From an uncultured Pelagibacteraceae bacterium (lineage in GTDB: Bacteria > Pseudomonadota > Alphaproteobacteria > Pelagibacterales > Pelagibacteraceae): DNA of 64,000 bases. The translations under genes were made by a program, and so were the position numbers. The first letter of the stretch is position 1; each line of letters begins with the position of its first letter. Where the stretch lies: the NCBI GenBank assembly GCA_902587515.1, contig CACILM010000004.1, positions 57,501 through 121,500 of the forward strand. The letters are read 5' to 3'. This document shows, piece by piece, positions 27,576 through 36,926 of the stretch. Below the pieces are notes generated by a model, which was given only the letters and a program-made list of their open reading frames with translations, had not been told where the DNA came from and searched no databases.

Positions 27576-28732
27576 TGACTATAATTAATGAATTACAATT
27601 ATCCAAAGAGTTAATAAGATTCCCAAGTGTTACTCCTGAAGATGCTGGTGCAATAAAATTTCTTAGCAAAAAGCTAAAAAAATTAGGCTTTAATTGTAAA
27701 ATTCTTGAATTTAAAGATAAAGGAAGTAAGCCAATAAAAAACCTTTATGCAAGAATCGGTAAAAAAGGACCAAACCTATGCTATGCGGGACATACTGATG
27801 TAGTGCCTCCTGGAAATATAAAAGACTGGACTGTTGACCCTTTTAAACCATTGGTTAAAAAAAATCACTTAATAGGCAGAGGTGCTAATGATATGAAAAG
27901 TTCGATAGCATGCTTTGTAGCAGCTGTAAGTAAGTTTTTACAAAAAAAACGAAAATTTAATGGATCAATTAGTTTTTTAATTACTGGTGATGAAGAGGGA
28001 TATGCAATAAATGGTACAAAAAAAGTTGTAGAGTACTTAAAAAAAAGAAGAGAGAAAATTCATTTTTGTATTGTGGGAGAGCCTACAAATCCAAATAAAC
28101 TTGGGGAAATGATCAAAATTGGAAGAAGAGGAAGTTTATCAGGAAATATAGAAATTACTGGCACTCAAGGTCATATAGCTTATCCTCATCTATCAAATAA
28201 TCCTATAAATACTTTGGTTTCTATTTGCAAAAGACTTAAAGAAAAAAAACTTGATAAAGGTAATAAAAATTTCCAGCCTTCTAATCTGGAATTTACATCT
28301 ATAAACGTTGACAACAAAGCTCATAACGTTATCCCAGCTAGGGCACGAGCTCAATTTAATATTAGATATAATGATTTACACACTTCTAGTTCTTTAAAGA
28401 AAAAAGTTAGTTCAATCGTAAAAAAGATATGTAGAAAAAATAAATGTAATTATAAAATTGATTATATGGCGAATGGTGATGCCTTTTTAACAAAGCCAGG
28501 AAAAACCATACTTATGGCAAAAAAAATTATTAAGAAAATTACAAGAAATAATCCTAAATTATCTACTACTGGAGGTACATCAGATGCGAGGTTTATTAAA
28601 AGAATTTCTCCTTGTCTTGAGTTTGGACTTGTAAATAAAACTATGCATAGAGTAGATGAGTGTGTCTCTTTATCTGATTTAAGAAAACTTACAAAAATAT
28701 ATGGTGCTATTTTAGTAGAATATTTTAAGTGA
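27575..28732 (+). CDS. dapE: Succinyl-diaminopimelate desuccinylase
   Basis: A 385-aa M20-family dizinc hydrolase producing LL-diaminopimelate and succinate. Metal-site motifs are present: AGHTDVVPPG, GRGANDMKS, TGDEEG, VGEPT, and GGTSDARF near the C-terminus. The active-site region and length are normal. The stop overlaps the GTG start of the SET-domain gene (GTGA). Confidence 0.96.
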   Translation: MTIINELQLSKELIRFPSVTPEDAGAIKFLSKKLKKLGFNCKILEFKDKGSKPIKNLYARIGKKGPNLCYAGHTDVVPPGNIKDWTVDPFKPLVKKNHLIGRGANDMKSSIACFVAAVSKFLQKKRKFNGSISFLITGDEEGYAINGTKKVVEYLKKRREKIHFCIVGEPTNPNKLGEMIKIGRRGSLSGNIEITGTQGHIAYPHLSNNPINTLVSICKRLKEKKLDKGNKNFQPSNLEFTSINVDNKAHNVIPARARAQFNIRYNDLHTSSSLKKKVSSIVKKICRKNKCNYKIDYMANGDAFLTKPGKTILMAKKIIKKITRNNPKLSTTGGTSDARFIKRISPCLEFGLVNKTMHRVDECVSLSDLRKLTKIYGAILVEYFK

Positions 28733-29193
28733 GATTATACAAAATTAAAAAATCTAAAATTGATAAAAATGGTCTTTATGCTAATTGCGACATAAAAAAA
28801 GGCACAAAAATAATAGAATACAAAGGTAAGATTATTTCAGTAAAAAAAAGTGCAGAGGACCCTAAATTTGACAATGATAAAGCAATTTATCTATTCAACA
28901 TTAACAAACGTTTTGATCTTGATGGAAATTTTAAGTTTAATACCGCAAGATTGATTAACCATTCATGTAGTCCTAACTGTGAAGTTTTGGGAGAAGGTTT
29001 AAAGGTTTGGGTTTATGCTTTAAAAGATATAAAAAAAGGTGATGAGTTATCGTATGATTACGGTTTTAGTTTTGATGAAGATTTTCAAAATTATCCCTGT
29101 AGATGTGGAGCTAAAAATTGTGCTAAATTTATAATAAGAGAAGGCTCAAGATGGAGAATAAAAAAATCTAAATTATATAAGTCTCATAAGTGA
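28729..29193 (+). CDS. SET-domain protein (putative protein lysine methyltransferase)
   Basis: A 154-aa protein consisting of little more than a SET domain. The SAM-binding/catalytic motif RLINHSCSPNCE is at residues 74-85, DELSYDYGF with the catalytic tyrosine at 105-113, and a post-SET zinc cysteine cluster CRCGAKNC at 124-131. All key positions of an active methyltransferase are intact. The start is GTG, overlapping the dapE stop by 4 bp, and the next gene again uses a GTGA overlap, so it belongs to the dap operon transcript. The substrate is unknown; ribosomal or other basic proteins are guesses. Confidence 0.87.
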   Translation: MRLYKIKKSKIDKNGLYANCDIKKGTKIIEYKGKIISVKKSAEDPKFDNDKAIYLFNINKRFDLDGNFKFNTARLINHSCSPNCEVLGEGLKVWVYALKDIKKGDELSYDYGFSFDEDFQNYPCRCGAKNCAKFIIREGSRWRIKKSKLYKSHK

Positions 29194-30338
29194 AAAAAAT
29201 ATTATTTATTTCAGTAAGGGATCCTTTTTCAGAACGATACTCTGGAGATGTAATTAGATCAAAAAAATTTGTTCAATATTTATCAAAAAAAAATAATGTT
29301 GAAATTGCTTGTTTAGATTCAACCAATAAAGTGACTACATCAAAAAGATTAACAATACGCACATTTAAAAGAGATAATCCACTAAAGTGTGTAATGAATA
29401 TTATAACGTCATTGATTAAATTAAAGCCATTACATTTTAGTTTTTTTCATTCCGCGGAAATAAAAGAGTTTATAAATGACAATTATCAAAATTTTGATGT
29501 AATTTTTTGTCAGTCAATTAGATCTTTTCAATTTCTATCAGATAAAATTTATAAAAAAATAATTTTAGATATGGGGGATTTATATTCAAAAAATTATTAT
29601 CAAACAGCTAAAGAATTATCTTTTTTAAATCCTCTAAAAGTTATTTACTATTTTGAGAGTATTTTTGTAAAAAAATTTGAAAATTATTGTTTGAAAACAG
29701 CTGATATAACTCTTTTATTTTCAAAGAGAGAGATAGGTCTTTTAAAAGACTTTAAAAAAAATAAAATTGTGCAAATTAATTTTGGAATTGATAAAATCAA
29801 AAATCTGTATAAGCATAATAAAAACAATTACAAAATTATTTTTATTGGCAATATAAAATATACCCCAAATAGACAAGCATGTTTGCACTTTATTAAAAAT
29901 GTTTTTCCAAAATTAAAATCAAAATTTTCAAATATCGAGTTTCATGTTTTTGGTGAGGTTAGAGACATAGATAAAGACTTTTTTTTGCGTGCAGAGGGTG
30001 TAAAATTTTATGGTAAGGTTAAAAATTTGGAGCCGTATCTTTCAAAAGTGATTTGCGGTTTGGCTAATCTTAATATCTCTACAGGTATACAAACAAAATT
30101 ATTGACATATATGTCTTATGGTATTCCATCCGTGTCTAGTAAAAAAGTGCTTGAAAACTTTGATAAAATTTCATCTCATAAAATGATCTTCTACAAGAGC
30201 AACTCCGATCTAATAAATTTAATTATTAAATTTAAGGAAAATAAATTTTTTAGTAATCAGTATTCTAAAAGAAGTTTAAGCGAAATTAAAAAATTTAAAT
30301 GGGAAAAAGTTCTTAAGATATTTGATAAAATAGTTTAG
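29190..30338 (+). CDS. Glycosyltransferase, GT4-like
   Basis: A 382-aa protein with two Rossmann halves. The C-terminal half has IIFIGNIKYTPNRQA (donor-domain start) and ISTGIQTKLLTYMSYGIPSVSS, where a GT4 E-x7-E-like region would lie. The N-terminal half opens ILFISVRDPFSERYSGDVIRS. It resembles the sugar transferases associated with exopolysaccharide loci. It starts with GTG overlapping the SET gene stop by 4 bp. Donor and acceptor are unknown. Confidence 0.75.
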   Translation: MKKILFISVRDPFSERYSGDVIRSKKFVQYLSKKNNVEIACLDSTNKVTTSKRLTIRTFKRDNPLKCVMNIITSLIKLKPLHFSFFHSAEIKEFINDNYQNFDVIFCQSIRSFQFLSDKIYKKIILDMGDLYSKNYYQTAKELSFLNPLKVIYYFESIFVKKFENYCLKTADITLLFSKREIGLLKDFKKNKIVQINFGIDKIKNLYKHNKNNYKIIFIGNIKYTPNRQACLHFIKNVFPKLKSKFSNIEFHVFGEVRDIDKDFFLRAEGVKFYGKVKNLEPYLSKVICGLANLNISTGIQTKLLTYMSYGIPSVSSKKVLENFDKISSHKMIFYKSNSDLINLIIKFKENKFFSNQYSKRSLSEIKKFKWEKVLKIFDKIV

Positions 30339-30358
30339 CTGATTTGAATGAAGAATAT

Positions 30359-31099
30359 TTAATACTTGACTATTTTTAGATATAATCCACACGCAGGTGC
30401 TGGAGGAGCACATAAATCTCTTTTTTTAGATTTAAATACCTTTTTAAATTCGTTTAGACTCCATTTTTTTCTAGCAAGATAGCTGAGGCAACCTACCATC
30501 GATCTTACTTGATTTTGTAAGAATGATTGTGACTTAAAAGTAATAAATATTTCGTCTCCTTTTTTTTTAATTTTTACAGAACTCATATTTTTTATCGGAG
30601 ATTTGGCAGAACATGAAGAAGATCTAAAAGTTGAAAAATCATGTCGGCCGATTAAAATTTTTGCCCCAAGTCTTAAAAGTTTAATGTCTAATTTTGATTT
30701 CATATGCCAGGCCCTATTATGATCTAATGATAAAGCTCCCAATCTATTAACTATTTTGTATTCGTATATTCGTTCTTTTGCTGAGTATCTCGAATTAAAA
30801 TCTAATTTTTTTTTTTTTATATCAGTTATAGATATGCAATATTTTTTTAAAAAAAAATTAATTGAATTTAAAAACTTTTTTTTCTCCTCTATTTTCTTTG
30901 TTGTAAAAAAATTGGCTGATTGAGCTTTTGCATGGACACCTTTGTCTGTTCTGCCTGAACCAATTAATTTTATCTTAGTTTTTAATATTTTTTGAATTTT
31001 TTTTTCAATTGTCTCTTGGACTGAAATCCCATTTTTTTGACGCTGCCATCCAACAAAATTTGATCCATCATACTCTATTGTAATCAAATAATTATTCAT
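30359..31099 (-). CDS. truA: tRNA pseudouridine(38-40) synthase TruA
   Basis: Modifies uridines 38-40 in the anticodon stem-loop. The 246-aa protein has the catalytic aspartate in GSGRTDKGVHA and the family opening YDGSNFVGWQRQ. The C-terminal FLQNQVRSMVG is also typical. Its start overlaps the fmt stop by 4 bp (ATGA). It converges with the glycosyltransferase gene across a 20-nt gap. Confidence 0.96.
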   Translation of the reverse strand: MNNYLITIEYDGSNFVGWQRQKNGISVQETIEKKIQKILKTKIKLIGSGRTDKGVHAKAQSANFFTTKKIEEKKKFLNSINFFLKKYCISITDIKKKKLDFNSRYSAKERIYEYKIVNRLGALSLDHNRAWHMKSKLDIKLLRLGAKILIGRHDFSTFRSSSCSAKSPIKNMSSVKIKKKGDEIFITFKSQSFLQNQVRSMVGCLSYLARKKWSLNEFKKVFKSKKRDLCAPPAPACGLYLKIVKY

Positions 31100-32016
31100 T
31101 CATTAATTAATGTCCCAACTTCCAGTTTATTTCCAATAATAAACTCTTGAACTTTCATCTTATTTTTACCCTCTTTTTTAAGCTCTAAAATCTGAATTGC
31201 ATTTTTTTGACATGCTATAATAAATTTGTTGCTCAATATTTCACCGGGTCTACCTTGTTGACTTACCTCAATTGCTTTAATAACTTTTATCCTTGAGCCT
31301 TTTAGCTTAAACCATGATCCTGGGTTAGGATTAAGTGCATTAATCTTTGCAATCACTTTATCTGCATTTTCTTTCCATGTTAATTTACCTTCATTTTTTT
31401 CAATTTTTTTTGCGTAGGTAGCCTCAGTTTCATCTTGATCAATAAAATTTGCTTTTTTATTTTCAATTAAATCAATAGCTTCTAATATCTTAATTGAACC
31501 TAATTTAGACATCTGGTTACTAAGAGACTCGTAATTTGTTTCACTGGTAATAGGAATTTCTGATTTAATCAAAGTAGGACCTGCGTCAAGTTTTGAGACT
31601 ATTTTCATTATTGAAATTCCTGAGGTTTTATCTAAATTCATAATTGCTCTTTGAATAGGAGCAGCTCCTCTCCACTTTGGTAATAGAGATGCATGAACAT
31701 TGAGAAATTCTATGTTTTTTAAACCTAATATCTTTTTTGGTAAGATTTTTCCATAAGCTACTACTATAACTGCTTCTGGTTTTAAAGTTTTGATATATTG
31801 ATATTCTTCTTCATTTAAATCAGATGGGTATCTTAATTTTAAATTAGAACTTTCAGCATACTGTTGAACAGGGGAAGAGTAAATTTTTTGTCCTCGATGT
31901 TTTCTTTTTGGTGGTTGGGTATATACACATAAAATCTTATGTTCGGAGCTATGAATAGTTTTTAAAATTGGTACAGCAAATTCAGGGGTGCCCATGAAAA
32001 TTAATTTTAATGCCAT
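31096..32016 (-). CDS. fmt: Methionyl-tRNA formyltransferase
   Basis: Formylates initiator Met-tRNA. The 306-aa protein has the opening LIFMGTPEFAVPIL, the catalytic and formyl-folate-binding region NVHASLLPKWRGAAPIQRAI, and the C-terminal OB-fold. Paired with def (3 nt apart), the formylation/deformylation genes form one unit, as in most bacteria. Confidence 0.96.
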   Translation of the reverse strand: MALKLIFMGTPEFAVPILKTIHSSEHKILCVYTQPPKRKHRGQKIYSSPVQQYAESSNLKLRYPSDLNEEEYQYIKTLKPEAVIVVAYGKILPKKILGLKNIEFLNVHASLLPKWRGAAPIQRAIMNLDKTSGISIMKIVSKLDAGPTLIKSEIPITSETNYESLSNQMSKLGSIKILEAIDLIENKKANFIDQDETEATYAKKIEKNEGKLTWKENADKVIAKINALNPNPGSWFKLKGSRIKVIKAIEVSQQGRPGEILSNKFIIACQKNAIQILELKKEGKNKMKVQEFIIGNKLEVGTLINE

Positions 32017-32018
32017 TT

Positions 32019-32543
32019 TTACAAAACAATCTTATTTATTTCTTTTTTATTTTTTTTAAGTTTTTTAATAATCATATCTCTTTTAAGCTTTGAAAGATAA
32101 TCTATAAATAAAACACCATTGAGATGATCTATTTCATGTTGAACGCATGTTGCTAAAAGCCCATCAGTTTGTAATTTCTGCTTCTTGCCGTTGTAATCTA
32201 TGTAATTTAAGTGGCACTCTGCAGGACGCTCAACCTCCGCAAAGTGCCCTGGTAAAGATAAACATCCCTCTTCATATGTTGAAGTTTGATTTGATTTAAA
32301 AGTTATCTCAGGATTTACTAAAAATATTGGATTTTTCTTCTCTTCACCTTTTGATATATCGATTACAACTACACGCTTTAATATTCCAATTTGTACTGCT
32401 GCTAAACCTATTCCAGGCGCTGAATACATTGTTTCCAACATATCATCCATTAATTTCCTTAAATCATTGTCAACTTTTTCTAAGCTAGTACTTTTTTTTC
32501 TTAAAATAGGATCTGGTTCAATAATAATTTTTCTTTTAGACAT
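32019..32543 (-). CDS. def: Peptide deformylase
   Basis: Removes the formyl group from nascent proteins. The 174-aa metalloenzyme has all three signature motifs: GIGLAAVQIG, EGCLSLPG (metal Cys) and QHEIDHLNG (metal His pair and catalytic Glu). The length fits the type I enzyme. Confidence 0.96.
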   Translation of the reverse strand: MSKRKIIIEPDPILRKKSTSLEKVDNDLRKLMDDMLETMYSAPGIGLAAVQIGILKRVVVIDISKGEEKKNPIFLVNPEITFKSNQTSTYEEGCLSLPGHFAEVERPAECHLNYIDYNGKKQKLQTDGLLATCVQHEIDHLNGVLFIDYLSKLKRDMIIKKLKKNKKEINKIVL

Positions 32544-32557
32544 TTTGATTTAATTTA

Positions 32558-34297
32558 TTAAACTCTTTGAGGTAACGCAGATATTAAAACTTTATTTCTA
32601 ATTTTTGTTAAACTCATCTCATTTAAAAGATTTGTAATAAAATAAATAGTTTCAGAGTCTAACTGGTGTGGTTCATCCTCTCCAATTATCTCTACAATTT
32701 TAAGAGCAACAAAAGCATTTTGTTTTTTTTCTATCAATTCAACTAGATTGCCAGGAACATCATACTTTGAGGTAAGATCCTCATAATTAAAATTATTTGG
32801 AATTTTAAAGCCATCTTTAATTAGAGTATCAACTAAAGCTAAATCTTTTGCTGAAAAAAAATATTTTCTATCTTTAATTATCTTTTTTAAAATTTTATCT
32901 AGATCTTTTTGGGTTTTTTTAAAATTAACACCTTCTTCAACATAAAATTTCAAAATTTTTGATTGATGTAAAATTTTATCATTGTACCTCACTTTTCCTA
33001 ACGTTAATTCTTCATCAGTTAAAATTTTACTTTCAGCTACTTCTTGATATTCTTGAGGTAAATTTTTTATTCCTATTTCCTTTAATTTGTCGCTAAAAAA
33101 TTTTGAATAAATATTATTTAAATTATCTTTTTTAAACAATTCCTCCATTAGAAAAAGGTATTCAATTTTTGACTTTACGTTTTCTACAATTAGATATTTT
33201 TGGAATATGAGTGCTCTTGCATCGCTAGCTTCTAAACTTTTATAAACATTTTTTGCATTAATTAAAGTATTTAGGTCAAATTCTATCTGCTTATAAATAT
33301 TAAAAATTAATTCATTATCAACTTGTCCACTGTTGGCAGCTACTTCTAAATCCTTTATTTTTTCTTTATCACTAGTATCTTCTAATTTAATTAAATTTGC
33401 TGCATTTAAGTACTTCCAAATTTCTTTTTTAGTATTATTTGTAGGGGTATATTTAAAATTTTTGATCGTTATACTGGATAAATAAAAATTTAATAAATTT
33501 TTTTCATTTGTTTTTTCAGAAGTTTTATCTGAAATTCCCAATAAAAAATTTATTTTGTCATCAAAAAATTTATCTGATTTTTTTTGTTCTCTTAACAAAT
33601 CAAGCAATAATTGAGCCTGCGCTTTTTTATTATCGATTACCAGACAATAAATCTTAAATTTTTCTAAATAGGAATCTTTAATAGTGCTTCCAATAAATTT
33701 AATTTTTTCACATCCTTTTTTAATATTTGCTTGAGCAATATTTTCATCTACTAAAAATTGAACAGCTTTTTCTTTATTATGGAAATTTTCATTTTGTTTT
33801 AAGAAATTTTCAATTAGATCTGATCTATTATTCTCAAGTAACCAATTTACTTTTAAACCAGTAAATTCTTTTTCGGACATACCTTTAGGGGGAAATGAGT
33901 AAGATAATAAAACATTTTCTAAAATTTCATTTGAAGTTTTTGATAATTTAATTTTTTTAAGTCTTTTTAAACTTGCTCTAACATCCTCAGCGGATGTTGA
34001 AGCCCACATATTCAAATTTAAATCGTTTTTTTCAGGATCATACAAACCGAAAATTTTATCTTCTTCTTTAGAATTGATTGAATTTGACTCAATTGTAATT
34101 TTTTGATCATTACTATCGACCGGTTTAATTATCAATTTTTTTTTAATACTTTCATCAGTTTGTACTTCTACTTCTATATCTTTTTCTTTTTGAATATTTT
34201 TATTTTTCCAAATGTCTATTTTATCTTCACTCTTTAATTGAGTAGATGTTAATACTATTAAGAAGCCAAAAAAATATTTAAAGCTTTTTAATTTCAT
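32558..34297 (-). CDS. Large exported protein of unknown function
   Basis: From the ATG at 34297 this is a 579-aa protein with a hydrophobic signal sequence (KSFKYFFGFLIVLTSTQLKS) and a long, Lys/Glu/Asn-rich, mostly helical body without cysteine motifs. A stretch near residue 80 (LNMWASTSAEDVRASLKRL) stands out as potentially conserved. It probably lies in the periplasm. Upstream TTG/ATG codons at 34309 and 34306 are possible starts. It overlaps the 59-aa gene by 20 bp. No family was recognised; it follows def-fmt-truA in direction but need not be related. Confidence 0.8.
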   Translation of the reverse strand: MKLKSFKYFFGFLIVLTSTQLKSEDKIDIWKNKNIQKEKDIEVEVQTDESIKKKLIIKPVDSNDQKITIESNSINSKEEDKIFGLYDPEKNDLNLNMWASTSAEDVRASLKRLKKIKLSKTSNEILENVLLSYSFPPKGMSEKEFTGLKVNWLLENNRSDLIENFLKQNENFHNKEKAVQFLVDENIAQANIKKGCEKIKFIGSTIKDSYLEKFKIYCLVIDNKKAQAQLLLDLLREQKKSDKFFDDKINFLLGISDKTSEKTNEKNLLNFYLSSITIKNFKYTPTNNTKKEIWKYLNAANLIKLEDTSDKEKIKDLEVAANSGQVDNELIFNIYKQIEFDLNTLINAKNVYKSLEASDARALIFQKYLIVENVKSKIEYLFLMEELFKKDNLNNIYSKFFSDKLKEIGIKNLPQEYQEVAESKILTDEELTLGKVRYNDKILHQSKILKFYVEEGVNFKKTQKDLDKILKKIIKDRKYFFSAKDLALVDTLIKDGFKIPNNFNYEDLTSKYDVPGNLVELIEKKQNAFVALKIVEIIGEDEPHQLDSETIYFITNLLNEMSLTKIRNKVLISALPQRV

Positions 34298-34457
34298 TAG
34301 TGACATCAATATTGTATTTTTTTTCTGGGCTTGGAAAGTTTATTTTTTCGATTAAAAATATCGCTAAAATAAAAAAAACAATAGCTAATAGTAATTTTAT
34401 TAAAATTTTAAAGAGTGAGCTTCCTAAGCTAGGCTGTCTATTGTATTTAAGTTGCAT
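34278..34457 (-). CDS. Small single-pass membrane protein (59 aa)
   Basis: A short frame with MQLKYNRQPSLGSSLFKILI at the start, one strong transmembrane helix (about residues 16-36) and a polar tail ending DVTNEIKKL. It overlaps the start of the large exported protein gene by 20 bp on the same strand, as expected of a translationally coupled pair. A role with that protein at the membrane is plausible but inferred. No family was recognised. Confidence 0.6.
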   Translation of the reverse strand: MQLKYNRQPSLGSSLFKILIKLLLAIVFFILAIFLIEKINFPSPEKKYNIDVTNEIKKL

Positions 34458-34530
34458 ACTTTTTGAATTAATTTAAACTCAATAATTAAGACATATTTAT
34501 GAAAAATCAAATTCAAAATCAGGTACTAAA

Positions 34531-35046
34531 TTGAAGAAAAACCTAGTTTTAACCGGAATGATGGGTGTTGGTAAATCCACTATTGGGAAAGGATTAGCAA
34601 GTAAACTGTCATATAAATTTATAGATATTGACAGATTAATTGAAAAAAAAGAAGGATCCACAATCGAAGCAATATTTGTAAATAAAAGTGAGAGTTACTT
34701 CAGGTCCTTAGAAAATAGGATTACTTTACATGAACTTAAAAAAGAAAATACAGTTATATCTTTAGGCGGTGGCGCATTTTTGAATAACTCAATTAGAAGA
34801 GCTGTGAAAAATTACTCTATAAGCTTTTGGCTTGATGTAAATCATAATATTTTGATCAAAAGGTTAAAAAAAAGCAAAAAAAGACCTTTGCTTTTAAAGA
34901 AAAATTTAGACACAACAGTCAAAAAAATTTACTTGGAAAGAAAGAAAACTTATAGTGAGGCTAGCTTTAAAATTAGATGTGAAAATTTAAAGCCAGAATT
35001 AATCGTAAATAAAATTTTAGATTTGTATGAAAATTCAAGAGATTAA
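34531..35046 (+). CDS. aroK: Shikimate kinase
   Basis: Phosphorylates shikimate in the aromatic amino-acid pathway. The 171-aa P-loop protein begins with TTG and has Walker A GMMGVGKS at residues 9-16, the shikimate-binding DIDR, and GGGAF in the middle. The lid arginine region (KKRPLL) is present. It overlaps aroB by 20 bp; the aroK-aroB pairing is classical. Confidence 0.95.
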   Translation: MKKNLVLTGMMGVGKSTIGKGLASKLSYKFIDIDRLIEKKEGSTIEAIFVNKSESYFRSLENRITLHELKKENTVISLGGGAFLNNSIRRAVKNYSISFWLDVNHNILIKRLKKSKKRPLLLKKNLDTTVKKIYLERKKTYSEASFKIRCENLKPELIVNKILDLYENSRD

Positions 35047-36145
35047 ATTTAAAGGGTCACCCCACAGTTATTCTGTGCTAATTGGTAATAAAACACTCAA
35101 TTTGTTACCTAATAAGATAAAAAGCTTATGCCCAAAAACGAAAAAAATAGCACTAATATTAGACAGAAATGTACCCAAAAAATTTAAAAAATTTTTAAAA
35201 AATAAATTAAATAAATATGAATTAGTTATTTTAAATTTTCATGCTAGTGAAAAATCTAAATCAATTAAAACTGTTAATTTATTTGTAGAGAAATTATTGC
35301 AACTTAATTTTAATAGAGCAGACTTAATTTTAGGCGTTGGTGGCGGGATAACTGGAGATGTTGCTGGATTTGTAGCTAGTATTTATAAAAGGGGAATTAA
35401 TTATATTAATATTCCAACAACACTACTTGCACAGGTTGATGCATCTATAGGAGGAAAAACAGGGGTTAACTCTAATTATGGAAAAAATTTGATTGGTTCT
35501 TTTTATCAACCAAAACTAGTGGTGAGTGATACATCAGTTCTAGATTCTCTATCAAAAATAGATTTTATCTGTGGATACGCTGAAATTTTGAAACATGCGA
35601 TTATTAAAGATAAGAATTTTTTTTACTGGCTTAAAAAAAATTCAAAAAATATTTTTTCTAAAAAACCAGACCACTTAAACTATGCGATAAAGAAGAGTTG
35701 CTTAATAAAAATGTTTTTTGTTAATCAAGATGTTAATGAAAGAAATCAGAGAATGATATTAAATTTTGGTCATACTTTTGCCCATGCTTTAGAAATAAAT
35801 AATAAATTTTCAAAAAAAATATCCCATGGTGAAGCAGTATTAACTGGCATGATGTTAGAGGCAAGGCTATCTGTATTAACAGGATTGTGTTCTTACAAAA
35901 CATTAAATGATATTGTAAATATTTATAAAGAAAACAGTTTATCATATACCTTAAAAAAATTCTCTAAATCCGAATCGATAAAGAAATTACTTCCATTTCT
36001 TAAAAACGATAAAAAAAATGATGATAAAAAAATAAATTTTGTTCTATTAAAGGCTATCGGTAAAACTACTCAACCGAATAAAAATAAAATTACTTTAAAA
36101 GATTTGAAAAAATTTTCAAACTTGCTTATTAATAGAAATTTCTAA
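35027..36145 (+). CDS. aroB: 3-dehydroquinate synthase
   Basis: NAD- and metal-dependent cyclisation of DAHP to dehydroquinate. The 372-aa protein has the NAD-binding GVGGGITGDVAGFVAS, the TTLLAQVDASIGGKTGVN segment, and the metal-ligand motif NFGHTFAHALE. The last 30 bp overlap the convergent bolA gene. Confidence 0.96.
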   Translation: MKIQEIKFKGSPHSYSVLIGNKTLNLLPNKIKSLCPKTKKIALILDRNVPKKFKKFLKNKLNKYELVILNFHASEKSKSIKTVNLFVEKLLQLNFNRADLILGVGGGITGDVAGFVASIYKRGINYINIPTTLLAQVDASIGGKTGVNSNYGKNLIGSFYQPKLVVSDTSVLDSLSKIDFICGYAEILKHAIIKDKNFFYWLKKNSKNIFSKKPDHLNYAIKKSCLIKMFFVNQDVNERNQRMILNFGHTFAHALEINNKFSKKISHGEAVLTGMMLEARLSVLTGLCSYKTLNDIVNIYKENSLSYTLKKFSKSESIKKLLPFLKNDKKNDDKKINFVLLKAIGKTTQPNKNKITLKDLKKFSNLLINRNF

Positions 36146-36379
36146 GGCATGTATGCTTGTTTTTAAATCATCTTTTAATACTTTCATAATTAACCTTTGA
36201 GCACTTATTTTTGAAATTGATCCAAGATATTGAGATTTAATTTTCAGATGCAAATGTAATTTTCCAGGCACAAAAGATTTATGCTTAACATGTAAATGAG
36301 TATTATCAACAATAATTAATTCTTCTAACTTAAGATGATCACTTAATTTGTTTTCAATTTTTTTTAAATAATTTTTCAT
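36116..36379 (-). CDS. BolA family protein
   Basis: An 87-aa KH-like-fold protein. The signature is visible as DNTHLHVKHKSF, and the HALEISI end matches. The small BolA proteins work with monothiol glutaredoxins in Fe-S/iron metabolism. Its position beside the J-domain-cobS-cobT genes is a frequent alphaproteobacterial arrangement. It overlaps the aroB 3' end by 30 bp in the convergent direction. Confidence 0.9.
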   Translation of the reverse strand: MKNYLKKIENKLSDHLKLEELIIVDNTHLHVKHKSFVPGKLHLHLKIKSQYLGSISKISAQRLIMKVLKDDLKTSIHALEISINKQV

Positions 36380-36410
36380 TAACAGAAATTTATTATATAT
36401 AGATAATTCA

Positions 36411-36926
36411 ATGAAAATTATATGTGATTGGGAAAATTGTAAAGAGCCAGGTTCCTATAAAGCACCTTTAGAAAAAGACAATAGCAAAAAATATAGATTA
36501 CTTTGTCTAGAACATATTAAAATATTTAATAAGAATTGGAATTATTTTGAAAATATGAATGATCAAGAAATTGAATTTTTTATTAAATCCGATTTAACTT
36601 GGCATAAATCAACCAAAAATTTTGGTTCCTCAGAAAATTTTTTTAACATTTTATGGAATAATGCTTTAGACGATAAATTGAATATATTTAAGACTTCAAA
36701 TTTTAGAGATTTTAAAAAAACAAAGATATCTCAGACAGACAGGGATGCTCTTCAAGCTATGGAACTTAAGGAGGATGTTAAATGGGAAGAAATACAATCT
36801 AAATTTAAAGAGCTTGTAAAAAAATACCATCCTGATAAAAATCAAGGCAATAAAAAATTTGAAGATAAACTTAAAAAAATTACATTGGCATATAGTCAAC
36901 TAAAAAAAACTTTAGGTAAAAAATGA
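36411..36926 (+). CDS. J-domain protein with N-terminal cysteine cluster
   Basis: A 171-aa protein. The C-terminal J-domain (about 110-170) has the essential HPD at 140-142. The N-terminal part carries Cys5, Cys10, Cys32 and His35 (CDWENC and LCLEHI), which could bind zinc. J-domains stimulate Hsp70 (DnaK). This small protein lies in the bolA-J-cobS-cobT neighbourhood, and its stop overlaps the cobS start by 4 bp, so it may serve the CobS/CobT machine. That link is inferred from context. Confidence 0.88.
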   Translation: MKIICDWENCKEPGSYKAPLEKDNSKKYRLLCLEHIKIFNKNWNYFENMNDQEIEFFIKSDLTWHKSTKNFGSSENFFNILWNNALDDKLNIFKTSNFRDFKKTKISQTDRDALQAMELKEDVKWEEIQSKFKELVKKYHPDKNQGNKKFEDKLKKITLAYSQLKKTLGKK

